Shown: in pieces, positions 7,401-10,606 of the stretch | Position numbering within the stretch: position 1 is the first letter of the stretch | How the letters are laid out: every line of letters begins with the position of its first letter | NCBI GenBank assembly: GCA_016649785.1 | Contig: JAENXB010000086.1 | Span: 1 to 10,606 of the forward strand | DNA: 10,606 nt | Source of the DNA: Flavobacteriaceae bacterium | GTDB taxonomy: Bacteria; Bacteroidota; Bacteroidia; Flavobacteriales; Flavobacteriaceae | Direction of reading: 5' to 3' | The notes under the pieces: model-generated | The model's database searches: none | The model's input: only the letters and a program-made list of their open reading frames with translations | What the model was told of the DNA's origin: nothing | Made by a program: the position numbers and the translations under genes

Positions 7401-7563
7401 ACTTTAACCGCTATAATAATTCCTTTTATGAATGTCCAATTATGAACAGTCAATTTCTTCATAAAATTAAATTTCCCTTTTGGATTTATTTTTTTATTGA
7501 TTACAGCCAACGAGTTATTAATTGTTTGGGAAATTCATATAATATTGGGAAAGAAGTATTGAC

Positions 7564-7671
7564 CTAAATATGGTTATAATTGTCAATAAGTTTAATTTCT
7601 TCTGAAGTGATCACGCTTTTAAACCCTGTTTCTTCTTTTGCAAAAAAATGTATTGAAAGTTGTAGAAGCAT
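7564..7671 (-). pseudogene. possible remnant copy of the 5' end of the zinc-ribbon SDR gene (35-codon frame)
   Basis: Positions 7594-7632 match 725-763, inside the first codons of the SDR gene, at 34 of 39 bases; the first 27 bases have one mismatch. Both read on the minus strand and give the same protein pattern, ET-x-x-KS-x-ITSEEI. Here it lies in a 35-codon frame from ATG 7671 to TAG 7564, and the match breaks off after ITSEEI. The simplest reading is a decayed partial duplication of an SDR paralog. Alternatives are a short conserved peptide or chance, the latter unlikely given the protein-level agreement. The fragment has no zinc ribbon or Rossmann fold and is unlikely to be functional. 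Confidence 0.4.
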
Positions 7672-7739
7672 AAGCCAAAAATTTTGATGATTGCTAATTA
7701 GTTCCCGTGAAAAAAAAAGAATATGAATACCGTCAATCG

Positions 7740-7756
7740 AAACCCTGGAAGGGTTT
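7740..7756. terminator. short hairpin after the EamA gene
   Basis: AAACCCT (7740-7746) and AGGGTTT (7750-7756) pair around a three-base loop, five bases beyond the EamA stop. On the plus strand a T-run follows; on the minus strand only TTTCGATT follows. It is a weak terminator for the minus-strand gene. Confidence 0.45.
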
Positions 7757-7761
7757 TTCGC

Positions 7762-8706
7762 TCAATCCTGCTTCACTTTCCGCCCCATCCTTCCTCTAAA
7801 CCGCGCAAAGATCAAAAGTTTTTTGGTTGTGTTAATAAAATAGACACCTGTAAGTAGAATAGCCGCTGCAACGATAGATTGCGGGGTTATTTGTTCATTT
7901 AAAAAATACCAGCCCAGTAAAAGCGCTATTATTGGATTTACGTAGGTTGATGTGGCCACCTTTTCAGGGGAAACGGTTTTCAATAAATAATTGAACGAGG
8001 TAAACGCCACGATACTTCCAAAAAGGATCAACAGGATCATTGAAATTTGGGTGGGTGAACTCCATTCTGTAGGATAGCTCCAGGTTTCTCCAAATAAATT
8101 ACTCGCTATCATCAAAAGGATCCCTGCGGTAAACATTTGATATCCTGTATTCACAAAATAATTTAGAGGTAAATTGGCTTTTGCCACAAACAAACTGCCA
8201 TAAGACCAGCTCAGCAGGCACATAAAGATCATTCCCATCCCCAGAATAGAATTTTCCTGATTTATTATTTCCTTCTGACTTACCAATAAATAGATCCCGA
8301 TAATCCCCAGGATCACTCCTACAATAGACATAGGCTTAATTTTTTTTCCGTCTATGATCCACATCATTAAAAGGACCACAAGAGGTTGTGCCGATATTTG
8401 AAGGGCCGCAAAGCCGCTGTCCACATATTTAAGAGCCCAGACAACAATTCCGTTTCCAAATGCCAGGAACAGGAATCCTGCAATTACAGTATTGAGAAAT
8501 TGCTTTTTTGTGATCGCGAGGCTTATCCCCAGCATCTTGCACAGGATAAATACTAAAATTCCCGCAGTGGTAAACCGGATGGATGCCAGCATAAAAGGAG
8601 GCAATTCGGTTACCGCAACTTTATTTAAAAGATAAGTAGATCCCCAGATAAAGTAAATGGAAAAGAAGGCCAGAACAACAAGGGCGGTATTTGGAGATTT
8701 ATTCAT
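7762..8706 (-). CDS. EamA/DMT-family transporter (YedA/RhaT-like)
   Basis: This 314-residue inner-membrane protein has about ten hydrophobic helices in two EamA repeats. Repeat one spans about 9-143, with WGSTYLLNKV (21-30), PPFMLASIRF (36-45), and LKYVDSGFAALQ (92-103) before SAQPLVVLLM (105-114). Repeat two spans about 153-292, ending with EKVATSTYVNPIIALLLGW (248-266) and NEQIT (270-274). These blocks are typical of the YedA-like branch of drug/metabolite exporters. The C-terminal tail is short and very basic (RFRGRMGRKVK), as expected for a cytoplasmic end. The substrate is unknown; related proteins export amino acids or other small metabolites. It has its own promoter candidate and a hairpin after it, so it is probably monocistronic. 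The start codon fits the promoter and the family N-terminus. Confidence 0.9.
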   Translation of the reverse strand: MNKSPNTALVVLAFFSIYFIWGSTYLLNKVAVTELPPFMLASIRFTTAGILVFILCKMLGISLAITKKQFLNTVIAGFLFLAFGNGIVVWALKYVDSGFAALQISAQPLVVLLMMWIIDGKKIKPMSIVGVILGIIGIYLLVSQKEIINQENSILGMGMIFMCLLSWSYGSLFVAKANLPLNYFVNTGYQMFTAGILLMIASNLFGETWSYPTEWSSPTQISMILLILFGSIVAFTSFNYLLKTVSPEKVATSTYVNPIIALLLGWYFLNEQITPQSIVAAAILLTGVYFINTTKKLLIFARFRGRMGRKVKQD

Positions 8707-8732
8707 TGAAATTTAAGCTATTTTCAAAAGTG

Positions 8733-8761
8733 CAAAAATAGGAATAAACTTCTGTCTTCAA
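8733..8761 (-). promoter_or_regulatory. Bacteroidota promoter of the EamA gene
   Basis: On the minus strand TTG (8761-8759), an 18-base spacer and TATTTTTG (8740-8733) fit the Bacteroidota consensus TTG-N17-23-TAnnTTTG exactly. Transcription should start near 8726, about 20 bases before the start codon. This is the best promoter match in the window. Confidence 0.65.
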
Positions 8762-9066
8762 CATATTCTTATTCGGTTTATCCACGCTTCTGCAGGACTT
8801 AAAAATATGAATAATAGAAAAAAATATTAACTTTTAAAGAGGAATTTAAGCGCCAAAAGTATTTTACCTCCTCGGAATTGACAATTGAAAACAAGTTGTT
8901 ATACTTAATCTAATTGTTTAATTGAATGACTATAAATAGTTCTAATACAATATTTAAAATTATTAAAAATAATTAAATAATTCATAATTCTATCTGCAGG
9001 TGGAGAAAACTTCAAATGGCAGATCTTAAAAATTGATTTATTGGATCAGTTTTTAAAACCCCGAAA

Positions 9067-9083
9067 ATAAAATTGAATTTTAT
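9067..9083. terminator. AT-only palindrome after the CaiB-type gene
   Basis: ATAAAATT-G-AATTTTAT is a perfect palindrome 30 bases after the stop of the minus-strand gene. On that strand TTTTCGGGGTTTT follows. An all-AT stem is weak, so termination here is only a suggestion. Confidence 0.25.
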
Positions 9084-9113
9084 CCATAATGGAGGCTTCT
9101 GTTTTAAATGGAC

Positions 9114-10181
9114 TCACCCTTCACCGCAAAATGTTTTAAAAGGATTCGCATAGGTTTGAATCGTTTTTTCATCAACTGAAACCACATTAAAAACACCGCG
9201 ATCGACAATATGCGGTTGTAGGGAAACCTCTCTTTGAGATAAAATCGGGGAAAGACAGATATCGGTATCCTTTGCAGTTGCTACCCATTCATCTCTTGTT
9301 TTCTCCCTGAACAGATCGTCTAATTTTTTCTTGTCAAAAATCCCGCAAATTAGTTCTGACTCAATTGAAGTTTTCCATCCCGGTTGTTGTACCATATCAC
9401 AGAAGCTGTTCCAGAATTTTAGTTCCAGGGCACCCAGGGCGATCCATTTTTTATCCTTGCATTCATAAACATTATAGTTGACAAGAAATCCACTCAAAAT
9501 GGGCGTGGCCTTATAAGATGCTCCTCCCTGTTGCAGCGCGTGTGGAATCGCTCCCATTGGGATGATAGCGTCTAAAATGGACAAATCTATATACTGCGCC
9601 TGTTGTTTGCGTTGTTGTGCCAACAATCCACTGGTACAGGCTGATAATAACATATAAGATCCCCCGGCAATATCAGCAATTTGAAATCCGGGAATTACCG
9701 GTTTGCCATTTGCGTCCCTATTGAGATCTAACAATCCTGAAAGCGCTAAATAATTAAGATCGTGGCCCGCTTGATCTTTTAAGGTTCCGGTCTGTCCATA
9801 ACCGGTAACAGATATGTAAACGATCTTGGGGTTTAATTCTTTAACCTCATCAAAAGAAAATCCAAAGCTGGCCATAGCACCGGGTCTAAATTGCTCTATG
9901 AGAACATCTGCACTTTTAATTTTTTCCTTGACCAACTCCTGCCCTTCCAATGTTTCATAATCTATAATAAAAGACTCTTTACTGTAATTCATCAAATGAA
10001 AAATTGCGGAATTTTCACCAATTTTTGGTTGGTAAAGACGCGTAGAATCTAACCTTTTTGGGCTCTCGATCTTTATTACCTCTGCGCCCATTTCACTTAA
10101 AAGATGCGTTCCCAACGGACCCGGTAACAAACGGGTGAAATCCAAAATACGGATCCCTTCCAGAGGTTTTATTTCTTTCAT
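9114..10181 (-). CDS. CaiB/BaiF family III enzyme, alpha-methylacyl-CoA racemase-like
   Basis: This 355-residue protein opens with the family III CoA-transferase block LDFTRLLPGPLGTHLLSEMG (13-32) and AEVIKIESP (33-41). Landmarks shared with alpha-methylacyl-CoA racemases rather than generic transferases are LIEQFRPGAM (94-103, R99), GHDLNYLALSGLL (139-151, H140), IADIAGGSYM (168-177, D170) and GALELKFW (250-257, E253). These correspond to Arg91, His126, Asp156 and Glu241 of the M. tuberculosis racemase MCR, and all four are present. The usual proline in GALEPKFW is Leu here. The length fits the racemase branch. Likely reaction: epimerising 2-methylacyl-CoA esters by a 1,1-proton transfer; CoA transfer between acids is the alternative, with D170 as the acyl-accepting Asp. 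It follows a probable acyl-CoA thioesterase on the same strand, which supports a fatty-acyl-CoA role. No TAnnTTTG box lies just upstream. Cytoplasmic. Confidence 0.85.
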   Translation of the reverse strand: MKEIKPLEGIRILDFTRLLPGPLGTHLLSEMGAEVIKIESPKRLDSTRLYQPKIGENSAIFHLMNYSKESFIIDYETLEGQELVKEKIKSADVLIEQFRPGAMASFGFSFDEVKELNPKIVYISVTGYGQTGTLKDQAGHDLNYLALSGLLDLNRDANGKPVIPGFQIADIAGGSYMLLSACTSGLLAQQRKQQAQYIDLSILDAIIPMGAIPHALQQGGASYKATPILSGFLVNYNVYECKDKKWIALGALELKFWNSFCDMVQQPGWKTSIESELICGIFDKKKLDDLFREKTRDEWVATAKDTDICLSPILSQREVSLQPHIVDRGVFNVVSVDEKTIQTYANPFKTFCGEG

Positions 10182-10206
10182 CTGTTTATAATATTGTTTT
10201 AGCGGA

Positions 10207-10272
10207 CATATGTAACATCCATATAATCATTTTCCTGTGTGAGAAATATTATTCTCATGGATGTTTCATATG
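10207..10272. promoter_or_regulatory. 16-base inverted repeat with a nested hairpin upstream of the racemase-like gene
   Basis: CATATGTAACATCCAT (10207-10222) is the reverse complement of ATGGATGTTTCATATG (10257-10272) except for one base. The 34-base interior contains GAGAA...TTCTC (10241-10256), which forms its own small hairpin. The structure ends 26 bases before the start codon of the racemase-like gene, so it lies in its leader or promoter. It could be an operator pair or an mRNA structure. Confidence 0.5.
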
Positions 10273-10298
10273 AAGATATTAATTGTTTTTTTATTGAT

Positions 10299-10318
10299 CC
10301 CCCGGTAGCTATCGGGGG
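10299..10318. repeat. 20-base GC-capped palindrome
   Basis: CCCCCG (10299-10304) pairs with CGGGGG (10313-10318) around GTAGCTAT, which is itself self-complementary but for one G-T pair. No T-run follows in either direction, so it is not a standard terminator. It resembles a CCCGATAGCTATCGGG repeat that I remember from Flavobacteria intergenic regions. Confidence 0.6.
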
Positions 10319-10335
10319 TAATTCGCATATCCCTG

Positions 10336-10347
10336 CCTGCCGGCAGG
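10336..10347. repeat. 12-base perfect palindrome CCTGCCGGCAGG
   Basis: CCTGCCGGCAGG is fully self-complementary and far richer in GC than its surroundings. It is preceded by CCCTG at 10331-10335, making a partial tandem CCTGCCTGCC. It looks like a unit of a dispersed extragenic palindrome known to me from Bacteroidota genomes. It lies 39 bases after the stop of the thioesterase-like gene. Confidence 0.55.
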
Positions 10348-10385
10348 TTCATTGATGTTTGCATCGAGTTTGCGTTATGCTCATT

Positions 10386-10606
10386 TCATAGATCTTTATT
10401 TAAAAAGGGATTGGACGGTCCTTCCAAAGCTTTTATTTTTTCTTTTAAATCATTGGGCACTAATAACTTAGAGCCTTTTACAAGATCTATAATTATAATT
10501 TCGTGAACCATAATTGCGGCTAAACGGTTCTTTTTCTCACTAAAATAATAGGAACGAAAAATGATGCGATCTTCCAGAATTTCTTCAATTCTTGTCCCAA
10601 TTTGTA
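10386..10606 (-). CDS. probable acyl-CoA thioesterase, hotdog fold (partial, 5' end outside window)
   Basis: Only the last 72 codons and the TGA at 10388-10386 are inside. The frame is open from the window edge. The visible part reads as two long beta strands joined by a turn, GTRIEEILEDRIIFRSYYF (3-21) and RLAAIMVHEIIIIDLVKG (27-44), then LLVPNDLKEKIKALEG (47-62). This matches the C-terminal pattern of 4HBT thioesterases: a substrate-channel strand, an LAA..HxxxxDL strand, then a proline and a short helix. The catalytic N-terminal part is missing, so the subfamily (FadM/YbgC-like is my guess) cannot be fixed. It precedes the racemase-like gene on the same strand with a 204-base gap full of palindromes, so co-transcription is possible but not shown. 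Confidence 0.6.
   Translation of the reverse strand, partial: QIGTRIEEILEDRIIFRSYYFSEKKNRLAAIMVHEIIIIDLVKGSKLLVPNDLKEKIKALEGPSNPFLNKDL

Larger units (their letters stand above)
7367..7761. other. 395-base spacer between the channel and EamA genes
   Basis: Apart from the promoter box at 7393-7400, the SDR-like fragment at 7564-7671 and the hairpin at 7740-7756, this AT-rich spacer shows no gene. The open frame from 7367 to 7510 is an in-frame upstream extension of the channel gene and is probably not translated. Confidence 0.55.
8707..9113. other. 407-base AT-rich spacer between the EamA and CaiB-type genes
   Basis: The left end carries the EamA promoter (8733-8761). The right end holds an AT-only palindrome (9067-9083) after the CaiB-type gene. 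Between them, about 8770-9060, I see no coding frame, RNA gene or convincing repeat. Confidence 0.6.

Noticed and set aside
8707..9113. Small RNA or tRNA in the long spacer
   Set aside because: No cloverleaf, T-loop sequence or strong stem was found, only weak AT palindromes.
10182..10385. CRISPR array or phage attachment site in the repeat-rich spacer
   Set aside because: The repeats are inverted, differ from each other and are not regularly spaced. There are no cas genes, integrase or tRNA nearby.

Overview
The window looks like a chromosomal stretch from a marine- or soil-type member of the Flavobacteriaceae (Bacteroidota). Four things point there: an AT-rich sequence; start codons without Shine-Dalgarno sites; several matches to the Bacteroidota promoter box TAnnTTTG; and two protein families I know chiefly from this phylum (a DUF5916 outer-membrane protein and a DUF5020/Tsx-like protein). 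No tRNA, rRNA, CRISPR array, transposase or phage gene is visible.

Layout, left to right. (1) 1-775, minus: the first 258 residues of a short-chain dehydrogenase/reductase (SDR) with an unusual N-terminal extension, a basic linker and a four-cysteine zinc ribbon before the Rossmann fold; its 3' end lies outside the window. (2) 1076-3502, minus: a large secreted DUF5916 protein with a CBM9-like front domain, followed by a 12-bp perfect hairpin. (3) 3896-5122, plus: a UraA-type uracil permease, divergent from the DUF5916 gene. (4) 5201-6496, minus: a purine-type NCS2 permease, convergent with the uracil permease and sharing a 20-bp-stem bidirectional terminator with it. (5) 6710-7366, minus: a small DUF5020/Tsx-like outer-membrane channel just upstream of the purine permease. 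(6) 7367-7761: a spacer holding what looks like a decayed copy of the first codons of the SDR gene. (7) 7762-8706, minus: a ten-helix EamA/DMT transporter with a good promoter. (8) 9114-10181, minus: a CaiB/BaiF family III enzyme whose conserved residues fit alpha-methylacyl-CoA racemase. (9) 10386-10606, minus: the last 72 residues of a probable hotdog-fold acyl-CoA thioesterase, separated from the racemase-like gene by about 200 bases rich in inverted repeats.

Three genes (3-5) form a plausible nucleobase salvage-uptake locus, with an outer-membrane channel for nucleosides or bases and two inner-membrane permeases, one for uracil and one for purines. The right end is acyl-CoA metabolism. 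The others are not obviously connected. I see no defence system or other clearly new multi-gene system. The points most worth a second look are the zinc-ribbon SDR with its partial echo 7 kb away, the channel-plus-permease pairing, and the inverted-repeat-rich leader of the racemase-like gene.
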